A DNA stretch of 64,000 nt from Colletotrichum lupini (GCF_023278565.1 NC_064679.1:806001-870000); one strand, 5' to 3'; counted from the first letter of the stretch, positions 24,313-37,329 are shown. Numbers and translations: made by a program. Notes: a model not told the origin generated them from the sequence alone.

Positions 24313-27300
24313 GATCAGATTAGATGGCAAGGGGCGAATCAAACCTTGGGGCCCATCGGAGGTATGGTTAGGTTCGTGCTAGCGTAGTGGGATCGACCAG
24401 GCCGGACAGCTCTAGGTCGGAGGCCGCGTAGCTGGCTAGACCCTCATTGCGACTCCGTCTTGTGGAATGCCCAGGTAAATGGATCGTTATGGATGGGCGG
24501 TTTATACCGGAAAGTGAAGGGATCAGCGAATCCGTTGGTTCAGCGGTCATCATTGGCAGCAAAACTTCGAGAAGAAAAGTGGCGTGAAAGGGTGTGAAGG
24601 CCCTTGAAGCAGGTGGAAGGGTCTGTCTCTGCAACTCTGGTATTCGGAGGGCTCCATCATCCATCGTGTCTGGTCGGGCCGCCAACGTGGTGGTGGGGGT
24701 GGAGCGACTGGTTTCTGGTTCCTGGTCACTCACATCTCACCAGAATATCTCCAACTCTCCAGTTGCTTCCTGCTGCATGTGGCCGCCGTGTTCCAAGGTC
24801 GACGTTGCAAGTGGGTGCGCGGGAGTAACCCTCCTCTCCAGATGCCATTTCCAGCCTGCTTCACATGCCTCGGGAGCTTGTCATCGTACGCACCCTCCTT
24901 GAAGCTCTTCATGCTGTGAGTGTTGAAGCCGTCGAACGCCTCCCGAAAAGCTCACCGGGACAGTGCTAAGCTTCTGCAACTACCGGTAATAGCGATCTTG
25001 ATTTTCTTCAATTTTGCGGCACAGCCGTTGGTGGTAGAAAGGTTTTTTTTCCCTCAACACTTGGCAATGCAGGGAGCATCGCTGAAAACATGGGTGCAAA
25101 AACGAGACCAAACAAGGGATCATCTCCCACATATCCGCAAGCTAAGCCAAACCCCCACTTTCAAGCGGGCTTATTATCCATGAACGATCGAATGGTCATA
25201 TCCCGTCGGTCAGTGCTGGAGTGACACCACAAGGATCCTTGCAGAAGTAGTCTGTCACCTCAATGTGGCCAATCAACAGCTGTTCCCGTGAAGAGAAATC
25301 CAAAAACTCGGCGCCATCCATGCAGACAAGGTGTGCCAGGACGCACATCGCGGCAAGTGGGATCGAGCAGTGAGCAGTGCGAGCCAAGGCGGTGATGGTG
25401 TCCTCGGTCTCACTCTGTTTTTTCGCCTCCTGCCCGTCACCCGTCTACCATCTGTCCAGGTAGTGATGAGCACCCATAGTGGACTAGATTCCAAAAAGAC
25501 ACCCTATGGGACCATGCGATGATCTGCTGGTGTCTTGATCCGTAGGCTTGGCTTTTTCCCGGAGGGAAGGTTATCATGTACCTCGGGCCACATCAGGGCG
25601 ATTCCGCCGATCACGGTCCACGGTCGGCGAGGAACGGGAACGGCTGCTGCGTCCGACTTATTGCCAGGACGCCGGCATGATGTGCCGTTAATTACTGTGC
25701 CGTTATCCATCTCGAGTGAACCCCCAAATCGTCGAGTCATAGAGAAGGGTGTGATGGTGGGTTAAGCGCAGCTGACGTGGCGCGTTATGTGTTTGATTTC
25801 TCTGGTGTCACGGTGTGGCTGTTCAGTTGGTCTGAGTTATTTTGAACTACGCTTTCAATAAAATGCAATTTTCTATGTGTCAAAAATGCTTGTCGGCGCC
25901 AGAGCGACACGAAAAAGGCTCCACGATCGGTCCTCGTCGCGGAAGTCAAGCGATATTGAGTCTCTCAGCCGTCAATGCAAAACCTGAACGCCAACAGGGG
26001 CGCGCTGACCGACCAGGACAATTGCCCAAATTCTCACTGGCCGGTATCGATAGCGGCGGCAGTTCTCGACTGACACCTGAGCGATGTGGGTTTATGGAAG
26101 CATCCTTCGACAGGTCAGAAGTACGAACCAACCGAGCAAGTTACTGGAAAGGGAAAATACCCCGAATGGGCAGTCCCCGAGAAGAAGAAAAAAAAAGACT
26201 CATCAAGAGAAGCTGAGTTTCCAGGCAGTCTTGGCCGAATCCGATCCAGAAGGAAAAAATCATTTAGTATTGCCACAAGCGCCCCAGGCGGTTGTCTCGT
26301 AACTTCAATTCTGACTGGATCGGAGGTAATGTGCATCGCCGTCAAATGTCGGTTTTATCACGACGTGCTCCGAGGGAAAGTCCTCACGAGCCCACTGACT
26401 CAAGGAAACAAAGACAGCACAGCACCCCAACTTGACAGCCATCGAAATCATCTTTCAGTTTCACACGCCAGACCGTTACGACGATGGGCAAAAATGATTT
26501 TCGAGAAGCCGCAATAGACGAGTTGCAGACGACAGTGTCCGAGTTACCCAAGGATGATCCGATTACTCTCCTGGACTCACGGCCTCAGCCTACGATGAAC
26601 TCGAAAACCTCTCGCTTAGAGTTTCCACGTCCAGGATGAACTAGGACGAGGTCCAACAACGAATAGGCGCGTCAACCCGAATCGAGCTCCGCCAAGAGAC
26701 GTCCAGGCCTTTCTCAGCCGAAAACTTTTCAGCCAGCAATCTAACACAGCAGGCTGCATTTCTGCTGAGCTCATCATTGCGTTTGCCGACAAGTTTCTCT
26801 GAGCGTATGTCAACAAATTTGACATTGTCGAAACAAAGACCCAGCCAATACCGCTTTCTTCGGAGTTTCCGAAGGTATGCCTCGGAGACAAGACACCCAT
26901 TGACTCTGTGCGGCTTGAATCACCAGAAGTCGAATTAACAACATTCTAGAAAGCCATGATTTCTGAGCTTTGGCTTATGTCGCTTTTTACAACACTTGGA
27001 CAAAACTAATCCCCAGCTACAAAACGAAGTTTTTGTGAAGTCAAACATTGCCAGTAGAATTGTCGGTAGTTCCCTTGTCAAGCTACTTTCTCAAACATGC
27101 CCAGAGATCTGAGCTGCGAGCACAGATCACCACTTATACGGCTCTACTAGGCGTGTCTTGGCCAGGCATTGAACACAAAGAAATCACCGAGTCCTCGCTG
27201 TTTCTCGTCATGAGGTTACCAATGAGTTGAGTTTCACGACATAATTCGAATTCCGGGCCAACACTGAAGCGAAGAAGAGCGATCATCCCGGTTTTGGGAT

Positions 27301-28620
27301 CATTTACAGTCTGAAAGACAAGTCTTTGGCACGATCAAATAGGCGAGCAAAGATGACATTGCATTCGAAATGTTTAAGTTGAGGTCTTGGTGCTCCTTGC
27401 TGCGCGGAAGTAGAGACTTAAGTCAGAATTTCCACCATAATACTCTGAGTATCTGTTCGATAACATTTGATGAAACGAGTTTTGCTTCAAGCATAGAACA
27501 TTGCAACTTTCTCGTATAGTTCAACATCCACGTATCTTCAGTCTTTCTAGTGTTGAAAGCCTCAGAATGGTAACAGCTTTTCGAAAATTGCTACATAATG
27601 CGAACGGATTATAGGTGGTAAGATTTGTGGTTCCTGTAGAGAGTAGACAAACTCATGGCAGATTTCGATATATGCTGGGTAAGTCACAACTATGGGGCTG
27701 CGGGCTGAGTTGTAGTTTCAGAGTCTACATATATCATCGAAAGTCATTGGTTTTCTTTTGAAATCCTGTAAGAAGCCGCCTAAGGGAGAACCGCGAGCGA
27801 ATGTACGCCGATGGTACAGCCTTGCAAGAATCTTATCACAGGGTACGACAATTTCAACCAAAGTCCCGATGGGCTACCAAAGTACAACTTAGATCGGAAC
27901 TGCAATACGCAGGGACCTGCAAGGCTCGCAGCCTCGCAGCAGCAGGATCCCAACCCAGGCTAGGCCGCGATGGAGACGGGCAGCAGCTCCAGCCAGATCT
28001 AGACCTTCTTCAGTGTCTCGGACGAATGGTGACACAAGTAGTGGTGCCTCAGTGAACTCTGCGATCTTTAAAGCTCTAGACTTTCCTGAATGCACTAGGA
28101 CCAAATCCACGTCCTTCTCAGCACGGAGTGTCTTAGAGAAGGAATCGGAAGTTGGCCGGTCTTCAAGGTCATTTGGCACTTGGAAGTTGGAAGCAGAGTT
28201 CGCCGCCTCGAGATGCGAACTGAATGCATAATGTCATGTCTGCGAACCAACTGTTGGAGATGAGAAGCAAGCTCCAGGCCTGTGCTGAGCCGCCTTGGCA
28301 CTTTGAGCTTATTATTGACAGGAGACCCAAGGATCTACGAGGCTCCTCAAAAAGAAGAGACGAAGGCACGCAAATCCACACTTTGCCCATGGGTTCACTT
28401 TTCACGACTGCAGTTGCAGAAAGTTCGTCCAAGTCATATCCAATAGCTCAGCTTACACTACAGATGGAGTCTTCAACCTGCAGGACTGCAGGTTTCGCAG
28501 TTACCGAATTCAGGGAAAGAATTGGAGAATCGCGAGAGGGAATGCATGGTCGTGCATGCATGCTGTCACAAAAAGCGGGCCCACTCAATGTGGGCAGCAT
28601 TAACCACATCCATATCTCGT
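24313..28620. other. 4.3 kb without a recognised gene
   Basis: Several open frames of 70-145 codons occur on both strands (for example + 26086-26517, + 28224-28622, - 27889-28179), but none has a domain I recognise and no splice model joins them into a family-like protein. Base composition is ordinary up to about 28620, so this segment itself is not RIP-mutated. It may hold decayed genes or regulatory DNA; the sequence shows nothing firmer. Confidence 0.45.
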
Positions 28621-28632
28621 GACATACCCCCC

Positions 28633-28668
28633 AGACGCCTAGAACTATTATCCATATAATAGGCGTCT
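28633..28668. repeat. Imperfect inverted repeat (hairpin)
   Basis: Outer arms AGACGC and GCGTCT and inner arms CTATTAT and ATAATAG face each other around CCAT, with a bulge on the left side. It directly precedes two tandem 50-bp copies and the A/T-rich block, so it probably belongs to a second repeat at the transposon's left edge. Confidence 0.5.
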
Positions 28669-28762
28669 ATACTGCGCCTTAGCCCCGAAGGTAGTAGACT
28701 AGTTAGAAATAAGCGTCTATACTATACCTTAGCCCCGAAGGTAGCAGACTAGTTAGAAAAAC
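28663..28762. repeat. Two tandem 50-bp units
   Basis: Two head-to-tail copies, 28663-28712 and 28713-28762, both starting GCGTCTATACT and sharing CCTTAGCCCCGAAGGTAG. Most differences are C/T or G/A, as expected if RIP touched this repeat too. It lies outside the LTR element and marks the change from normal to A/T-rich DNA. Confidence 0.7.
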
Positions 28763-28818
28763 CCTGCTTATACGGAGACTCGAACAGTTGCCTCTTGCTT
28801 TTTAAGTACACGACCTAT
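28763..28818 (-). other. tRNA-like sequence, decayed
   Basis: On the minus strand there is a B-box-like TGTTCGAGTCT, an anticodon-loop-like CTTAAAA (would read UAA) and a TTTTT Pol III stop just downstream at 28757-28761. The stems do not pair convincingly, so this is not called a working tRNA. A tRNA-derived repeat (SINE-like) fragment or a RIP-damaged tRNA copy are both possible. Confidence 0.2.
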
Positions 28819-28855
28819 AGATAATATAGTACTTAACTATTATAATAATAGCGAA

Positions 28856-29051
28856 TAGGAGCTAGGCTTATAACTATTATAAGTTATAGTACGTAGTAAT
28901 AGGTATACGGAGTATAATAAAAGTAGCTTAATTATTAAAATAGAAATAAATAAAAAGAAAAGGTCTATATATATAATATTTAAGATAAATACGTAATTTA
29001 GTACGTAACGGGTACTTTATAAAGTACGATTACTATTTTTATTACGTAATA
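28856..29051. repeat. Left LTR (196 bp)
   Basis: Aligns without gaps to 36305-36500 with 24 differences, all C/T or G/A. In its outer (left) part this copy carries the G/C base at all eight differing positions; in its inner part it carries A/T at all sixteen. Ends are TA...TA, consistent with an original TG...CA damaged by RIP. Confidence 0.9.
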
Positions 29052-32000
29052 TACCCCCTAATTACTATTACTAAGGAGCTATTATACTTAAAATAGAATC
29101 TCTAAATGCCCTTATAAAGGCCTAATTTAGTTAAATATAAATAAAGGAAAAATAAGCGTAAGGGATATACGTCTTTTAAACCGCGTTTATTATAAATATA
29201 TCCCTTTATTTAAAATAAATAAAATCTTAACTTAGAATAGTACGTATTTTACTATTTTTAATATATAAATTACTAAGAGCGAGGCTACTTAGTTATTTTA
29301 TATATATTTAAATTCTTATAGCGTTACTTAGCTATTAAATTCTTTTTTTTTAACCTCTTATAGTTATTATAAATATTCTTATTTATTACGCGCGCGCGCT
29401 TATACTATTAAATTATTTATTAATTTTATTTTAAATATAAATATTTAATATATTTAGAAATAATAATAAGTTTTATATAATTTTTATAATACTTTTTATA
29501 TATATATTATATAATTTATTAAGAGTTTAAATAAGTAATAATACTAACGAGCCCCTCTAAGTTATTACCCCCCCCCCCCCCCCCATAACCTCTTATTTAC
29601 TTACTAAAGCCTAGTTATTAAGCTCTCTTTTCTTAGTTAAGAAGATATTAAGGCTATTAGTTAAAATATTAAGGACTTTATTAAATTCGAGGCTTTTTTT
29701 AATAACCGTAATAAGGGTAATAATAAAGTAAATAGTAATAATAAGAGTTTTAACGGGTTTTTATTTATCCCCCCCTCGGAGTTTAAAAATAAAAATAAAA
29801 ATAGTTTAAATAATAAGCTTTTTAAAAAAGGTATATTATATACTTATTATTTTAAGAGTTTATATTTAATATTATTTTAAAGTTTAAAAAATATAAAGTT
29901 AGTTTTTTTTAAAAAGGTAGTAAGAAGTAAAAGAGAATACTAAGAGGCTAAGGTACTCCTTATGATAAGTATAGTTTTTATTATTATTTTAGGCCTATTT
30001 AATATATATTTAGTTTTTAAAAAGCTTAAAAAAGAGGTTTTTAAAGAACGGGAGATTTAGTACTTACCCTATTTTAAAATAGCCTTTTAGTATACTAATT
30101 TTAAAAATAGTAGTTATTATTTTATAAAAAGTAGTAGTTAATATATGTGCTATTTTAATAGCTATTTAGCTAAAGGGTATATTAATATACTAGTCGTTTT
30201 ATAGCTAATAGCCTAGGCCTTTACCGAGGTTATTATAAATAATACTCCCTTTTTTATAAATATATTATCTTTTTTTATTATTAAAAAGCGTATTTCTAAC
30301 TATAGTTTTAATAAAATATTACTAAGTTCCGTAGTATTATTTGCTAAATATATAATAACTAGAGGATATATAAGAATTATATTAGCTTTTATATAAAGGA
30401 CTTTTTTAACGTGCGCCCCCGGTCCTCTTTTATACTTATTATAGTTATTTATAACCAATTTTTTATTACGCTACTTATTTTTATATTCTAAGTCGTTAAT
30501 TTAATAATTATTCTAACTCTCGCGCCCCTTATTACCCCTACTATTTTTAATTTTATAAACTTTAAAGTATATAAAATACGTTTTTTAGCGCACATACTAA
30601 CCCTTCTTTTTAATAATACTATACTCTTAGTAATTATATATTTTATAAATTAGGAGTTTAAATAATAAATATAAGCTTAGGTTTTATTTTTATATATATA
30701 TACCTTATAGAGTAAGGTTATTTTAGGAGTTTAGGCCTTTAGGCTATAAAAGGTTTTTATTTTATTTATTTTAAACCTCTAGACTATATTCTAAGTTCTA
30801 TTTATTATTTACTTTTAGGTATTAAGTTTTTTTAAGCATAGCCTAAATTAATTATTTTTAACTATTTTAGCTATTTATAATAGCTTCTTATATATTATAG
30901 AGGTTAAGAAGTATATAGAAATATTCGAACTTAGCTTATAAAAAGTTTTTAATAAGTTTATTTATTAATATATTTTTTATTAATATATAAGTAACCTCGA
31001 AGCTATTTTTAGTATACTTTTATTTTAGCTATATATTTTATATATTAATATAGCGAAGTTAAGTAACTATTTTCTTTTTTTTTTATAACGAGTCGAATTA
31101 TTTACTAATTATCGTAGTTAATTAATTATACTTTTTTTAAGTTAAGGGTAATATTTTTAAAAAGGCGCTTTAGAGCTATGGTTTTTTTATAGTTTTTTTA
31201 AAATAAAAAAGCTTAGTTTTAATAATTAACGTTATAACCGTTACTTAGCGTACTAATTTTTATTAAATTAGGCTACTAAAAAAGAATATTATATATTTTT
31301 AAAATAATCGTTATATTACTTTATTATTTATAAAGCTAGTATTTTTAGTTAGAAGTAATAATTACGTACTTAGTATATTACTATAATAAAGCGTAAAATA
31401 TTTTATTATATAGAGATATTAAATATAATAATTAATTATTTTAATATAGGTTACGCTTAGGTTAGTTAGGAATTATAATAATTATAAATAAATAAAAGTA
31501 ACGTTTAGTCTAATTATAATAGCTATATAAAATATATTCCCGATCTTTTTTTAATAGCTTTTTATTTATTTTTTTATTACTTACCCCTCGTTTAGTTTAA
31601 ACTCTTTTTAAAGAAGAGGGGTAGCTAGATATAGTAAATTTATAAAGTTAAAGCGCTTAGTAACTTACTTAATATATACGTTATAAATAAAGTAAATTTT
31701 ATAAATAATACGGTTTTATAAAATCCGTACTCTAAAAAAGTAATTAATCGGTCTATTTTTTTTAAAGTTAATATATTTTTGTATATTATTAACGATCCCC
31801 TAAGCCGCTTTTTAATTATTTTAATAATATAAAATAATAAAGTTATTAACGTAGAATATTAGTATTACTTTTTTATTTATAGTTTAGTAAATATAGATCT
31901 TTTCGTAGTTATATATTATATTTATATTACGAAGTATAGAAGTAAAAGTTTAGAACTAGAGAATTAGTAAGTCTCGGAGGCTATATAGAGCGCGTTAAAG

Positions 32001-35000
32001 CTTATTTATTTTATTAATAACCTTATATCTTTTTAAGAATTTAATAATTACTAACTTATTACTTTTAAGAGGTACGTTAAGGAATATATTAATAATATTA
32101 TATTAGTTTATTTTAAGGTTGAATTAAGTAGCTATTATTATTATAAGCTTAAAGGCCTTTATAATGAGCATCGAAGCGTATATATTTTATAAGGGGTTAA
32201 GTAGTTATATATCCCCCCTTATATATATACGTATTTTTACCTCGCTAACCTCGTTATTAACGTCGTATTTATAAATATATACTTATTTCAATAAAAGTAG
32301 GATCCCTTATTTAGGATTATAATTAACCTCTTTTTATATATTAATATCCCTTAGTTTTTTTATTTTTATATTTATAATATTTTTAAATAGCTTTTATAAT
32401 TATAATAAAAGATATTTAATATTACTAAACCTCTTTAATAAGCTTTAAAAGTTAATTTTAATAAGTCGTAGTTTTTAAACTCCTTTAGAACGCTCTAAGT
32501 AGGTCTTATAAACTACTCTTTTTATTATTTAATAAAATATTATATATCTTATACTACTTTTCTTTATAGCTTTTTACTAATTAAGTATAAAAATAAAATA
32601 AAAAGTAGTTTTAAAAACGGTTATAATAATTATTATCTCTTATATTTAAATATAAAAATATTATAAGAATATTATTATTAAAGCGTTATAAAGGTCTACG
32701 GGCCCGGTTTAAACGTTTAGGACTTAATAAAGCTTTACTTAGTATTTAATAAAGCGGTTTTTATAAGCTTTATTTTTATATAATAATAAAGGTTTATTAT
32801 AAGGGTTTCTTATTAACGTCGATTTTAATATTAAGAATTACTTTTTTATAATTAGTACTTTATTTATTATATACTTTAGCGTTTTATTAAGAGCTATTAA
32901 AAATTAAAAGCTTAAGAACTTTTATAATATATATAAGCGCTCGTAAAGAGGATTATAAACTATATAGAGCTATTTATAACTTAGTTATTATATCCCCTTT
33001 TTTACCCCTATTTTTAAGCTTATATAAGGGGGTTATTTTAAGGGTTAATAATAATAATAAAACTATATTAACCTCTTTAGCCTTATTAACTATACTCTAA
33101 AGTACGTCTATCGGTTACTTAGCGTCTTAAATAGTTAAAAACTTAATAATAATACTATCCTTAACTATAAAATTATTTTAAATATTAATATTTTTAAAGT
33201 TTAGATCTACTTCCCTAAGTACTTAAACTAACTTATTATTAGTATTAAAAAGTTCTTATATTTCTTAGATTATTAGATTTACTTATTTACTTATAATAGC
33301 TTGCTCCTCGTATATAAGATTATAAAAGACTTTTTTATTAAACTTAATATTCTTTATAATAAATACTTACTTAAGTACGGGTACTTAAACCTTATATAAG
33401 TTATATATTTTTAGTATATATCTAATTAAGTATTTTATATACCTATAAGGAAGTATTTTAAACTCTTTTTAATATATACCCTTTTTACGATCCCTATAAA
33501 GAGGGTATATTTAATAATTATATATATAAAAACTATTAAAATACGGGGTAACTAGTTTAGAATCCCGTATTTAGTAACCTATTTATTACTAACGTTAATA
33601 CTATTTATACTAATTAATTTTTATTATAATAAATAAATCTTTTTTATTAGCCTCTCATAAAATAATATTATAAATAAAAATTACTATTAATACTATTTTA
33701 TTTTATAAATTTATAAAAAGGTTCGTAAAAAGGGATATTTTATAAGCTTTAATAATTACGAATTAACTTACTTTTTTAACGTTACTTACGGGTTCTTTTA
33801 TATATAAAAATAAAAGTTCTATTCCGATTCCTAGCTCGCTATACTACGTTTTATATATATATTTAACGTTTATAATTAAGAAAGCGGTTTTATTATTATT
33901 TTTAAAAAAGTAAATTAAAGTCCCTTTTTAATAACGAATTACTACCTCGAGGCTTTATAATATAAAAAGTACTTCTTTTTCTATTTTAATTTTTAAAAAA
34001 AAAAACCCTAAGCTATTTACTATATTCGTTAAAAACTATAAGTATATATTATTATTTACTAAGAAATAGTTTAAACTAAAAAAGATCTTAGTATATATAG
34101 TATTATAGTTATAAGGCTTTTCTCGAGGGTAGTTTTTTTAAAACTATTATTTTAGCTTTAAACAATATATATACTTTATACTTAACTTATAATAAAGGTT
34201 TAATATATATATTTTAAGTTTTATATAGTAATTAATAAAAGGTATTAGGTCTAAGATAACTTATTTTAAAGTACTAAAGGAGTGCGCTATTAAACTTTTT
34301 ATAAGTATATTAATATAAGTAACGGAATTTTTTATAACTAACTAATAATATAATACTAACTAGGCTTTATAAAATATACTTAAGGTTTATAAAAAAAGAA
34401 TAAAATTAAAGGAGCTTATATTTAAAAAAAAACTAAATTATTTTTTTAAATAAGCTACTTTTTAATAATACTCTTATAAAGCGTTCTTTATCGTAAAGTA
34501 TAATTTAGATTATAATACTAAAGTACGCTTCTATTTAGTAAAGTTTTTAAGACTATACTAATATAAAATCCCTCGATATAAGCGACGTTTTAAAGCTTTA
34601 AATTATAAGTTCCTTTTTTTTTAAGTTTATTTAAAACGCCCTTTATAATACGAGTGTTATATATAATAATAAATAATATAATAGTTTTTAATTTAATATA
34701 GTTTTTATTACTTAATAATACGTAACTCTTAGGTTTAAATAAGCTCTTATTATTAACTAAATATATTACTTTATAACTATTTATTATTATACTTTAAAAA
34801 AAGGAGTAAGCGCTATTTATAGGGGTATTAAAAATTACGTTTATTTCTAAGTCCTAACTCTTTATAAATATAATAATTACGTAGCCCTCGTTTTAGTTTA
34901 TTAATAAGCTCGCTATAAGTTAATTAAAAAATCTTTTTAAAAACCTAGGTTTTTTAAGGGTTTTATCGTTCCTTAACTAACTAGCTTTTTTAAGTTTATT

Positions 35001-36304
35001 ATAAAATAATTTCTATTTATTTAATTTAATAATAGCAAGGACTTTTTTTATATAGCTCCTTAGTATTTATATTAATAACTTATTAGCGTTTTAGTTTATA
35101 AATACTTATTTTAATTTTTAATATGCTATAGGGCGCTATAGGTATATATAATTATAAAAATATATAACGTTACTCTTATTATTTATATTATTAACTAAGT
35201 TAGAGCGTCTAATAAAAATAAAATAAGCCCCTTTTTAACTTAAAAATCGTTTAGTATATACGTCCTAAGTTACTAAGCTAAATATATACGTAATTTCTTT
35301 AAAAAATCTTTATATATATTCTAAAGGCTATTAATTTATTAAAAGTCTTATATATATATTAATTTTATATAGGGTTAAATCTAAACTTAATTATAATTAA
35401 AAAGTTAAGTACGGCGATCTTTTTATTAATTTTTAAAATATCGTATATTTTAGTTTAGAAATAAGTAAATTACTACTTTTTATACTAATATTAAGAGTTA
35501 ATTCTAGTCCTTATTTTATTAAGGGCTTATTAATATTCTTTTTAAACCGTATTCCTTATTACTAATTTAAAGGGTATAAATTCCTATTTTAAATATCTAA
35601 CGATTCGTTATATACTAAACTTAGCGCCGTTCTTAATAACTTTTTAAAATATATATTCGTATAGTATAACGTTAATTAATTTTATTAATTACTAAGCAAG
35701 GACTTTAATATATATATTAATAATATTATGTTTATAAACTATAAGTTATTTATATTTAGTATTAAGCTCCTATTATTTCTAAATACTCTTAAGTATATAA
35801 ATCCTTTTTATAAGTATAATATAAAAATAGATTTATTTACGTAAAATAAATAGTATAGCTAGCTTTATAAAAAAAAACCCGGCTTAGTTTTATAAGTTAC
35901 TTATACTTAAAAAGGTTAAAAAGTTCGTACTAAGAATTATATTTAGAAACTATTAATAAAGGATTTCTTAGTTTTTTTTAATTATTTTTAAACGCTTTAT
36001 AACGGGCTTAATAAGCTCGTAGTTCTTTTTTATTACGGGTTATAACTAATTATTTAAATTTAAAAAGCGAAATAAGTACTATAAAAGGGTCGAGGAATAT
36101 ATTAAAATCTAGAGTATCTAAGTCGACGTATTTTTAAACCCTAATATTTTTATTTATAATATAAAGTATATTAAACTATTTAATTTAATTATTATAGTTA
36201 ATTAGTTTAGCTTAGGCTAAAATAAGTATAAATAAGTTAATTATTTTAAAAAAAATTATAAGAATTATATTAATAAGTACGTTATTATAATATAAGGTCT
36301 TAAC

Positions 36305-36500
36305 TAAGAGCTAAGCTTATAACTATTATAAGTTATAATACGTAATAATAGGTATATAGAGTATAATAAAAATAGCTTAATTATTAAAATAAAAATAAAT
36401 AAAAGGAAAAGGTCTATATATACGATATCTAAGATAGATACGTGATTTAGTACGTAACGGGCACTTCGTAAGGTGCGATTACTATCCCTATTACGTGACA
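36305..36500. repeat. Right LTR (196 bp)
   Basis: Partner of the left LTR. Its outer (right) part is better preserved and still ends in CA (TTACGTGACA). Its inner part is the more mutated copy. The next base, 36501, is already in the coding sequence of the truncated reductase. Confidence 0.9.
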
Positions 36501-37329
36501 GCTTCATACAAGGAGCCCAGCGTAAAGCGCTTCGTGCTAACTTCATTATCGTTAACGACATTAGCCGCGAATCCTGAAACTTTCATAGAGATGAAGGGGG
36601 CGGTTGTGACCGAAGACACTTGGAGCCCTGACGCGAAAGAACTGGCCTGGACGCCGGGCCCGTGGGGTCCTGAGCATGGCGCTTTCGTCTATGTTGCCAG
36701 TAAGGTTGAGCAGGAGCAAGCCGTTTGGAAATACCACGAAGAGAACAAGTCCAAACGCCCTGACCTCGTTGTCAATTCTGGTAAGAAAAGCTTGCATTGT
36801 GAGCTCCTATGCTTTTCGGTCTCGGATATTAACTGTCATATTAGTCCTGCCCAGCATGAACCTGGGAAAGAGTCTTGATGTTGTAAACCAAGGACACAGG
36901 TCTACTTCAGGTTTCATCCTGCCTTTCCTCGAGGGACAGAGAATGCCTCCTCACTTCAGCCACCCTCGTAAGTGCTCAAAGTGAAAGTTGGACAGTCCTA
37001 TAGCTAACTTTGTGCTAGAATACTTCATCGATGTACAGGACGACGCTATTCTGCATGTGGCTGCCGCTATTTTACCTGATGTCAAAAGCGAACGCATCTT
37101 TGGTTTCGCTGAGTCGTTCTGCTGGGATGATGTTCTCAAAATCTTGCGCAAGCAGCACCCGGGCAAGAACATCCACGAAAACTTTGCCAGCGAACCTTTC
37201 CCAGTTATCATCAAGCCCGTCGACCGCGCTGAGGCACTATTGAAGAGGCTGGGACAGCCTGGTTGGACTTCCCTAGAGGATAGCTTGCGGATGAACACAG
37301 AGGACCTCAAAGCTGAAATTTCTGCCTGA
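36501..37329 (+). pseudogene. 5'-truncated SDR reductase (aldehyde/ketone reductase)
   Basis: C-terminal two thirds of an extended short-chain dehydrogenase of the cinnamoyl-CoA-reductase / aldehyde-reductase type. Three exon parts (36501-36780, 36845-36967, 37019-37329) splice in frame to 237 residues ending in a normal stop. Visible: the strand ending FVLTSLS (catalytic Ser region), YVASK (Y-x-x-x-K), VLPSMNLGKSLDVVNQGH, YFIDVQDDAILHVAAAI and the terminal GWTSLEDSLRMNTEDL. About 100 N-terminal residues, including the GxxGxxG nucleotide-binding motif, are missing, and they are not found to the left of the transposon. The open frame runs back into the LTR (GTG at 36495) without an ATG. Introns and frame are intact, so truncation is either recent or the fragment is still constrained. 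It should be unable to bind NAD(P)H. Confidence 0.85.

Larger units (their letters stand above)
28856..36500. mobile_element. RIP-degenerated LTR retrotransposon
   Basis: A 7,645-bp element bounded by 196-bp direct repeats. The interior is almost wholly A/T with TA-rich runs, and stops break every frame, so no protein can be assigned. Surviving C and G sit mainly in CpC, CpG or CpT contexts while CpA and TpG are scarce, the pattern of RIP (CpA to TpA). A run of 17 C lies at 29568-29584. Immediately inside the left LTR the minus strand has GGGGG (29058-29054), which could be the polypurine tract of an element transcribed on the minus strand; this is tentative. Gypsy versus copia cannot be decided. 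No target-site duplication is found (GCGAA to the left, GCTTC to the right). Confidence 0.85.

Noticed and set aside
29640..30480. Long nearly open + strand frames inside the retrotransposon
   Set aside because: A/T-saturated DNA leaves several frames open together and no reverse transcriptase, integrase or Gag motif could be read, so no protein is assigned.
28856..36500. Centromere or mitochondrial insert as explanation for the A/T-rich block
   Set aside because: The block is bounded by matching 196-bp direct repeats and shows transition-only divergence, which fits one RIP-mutated LTR element.
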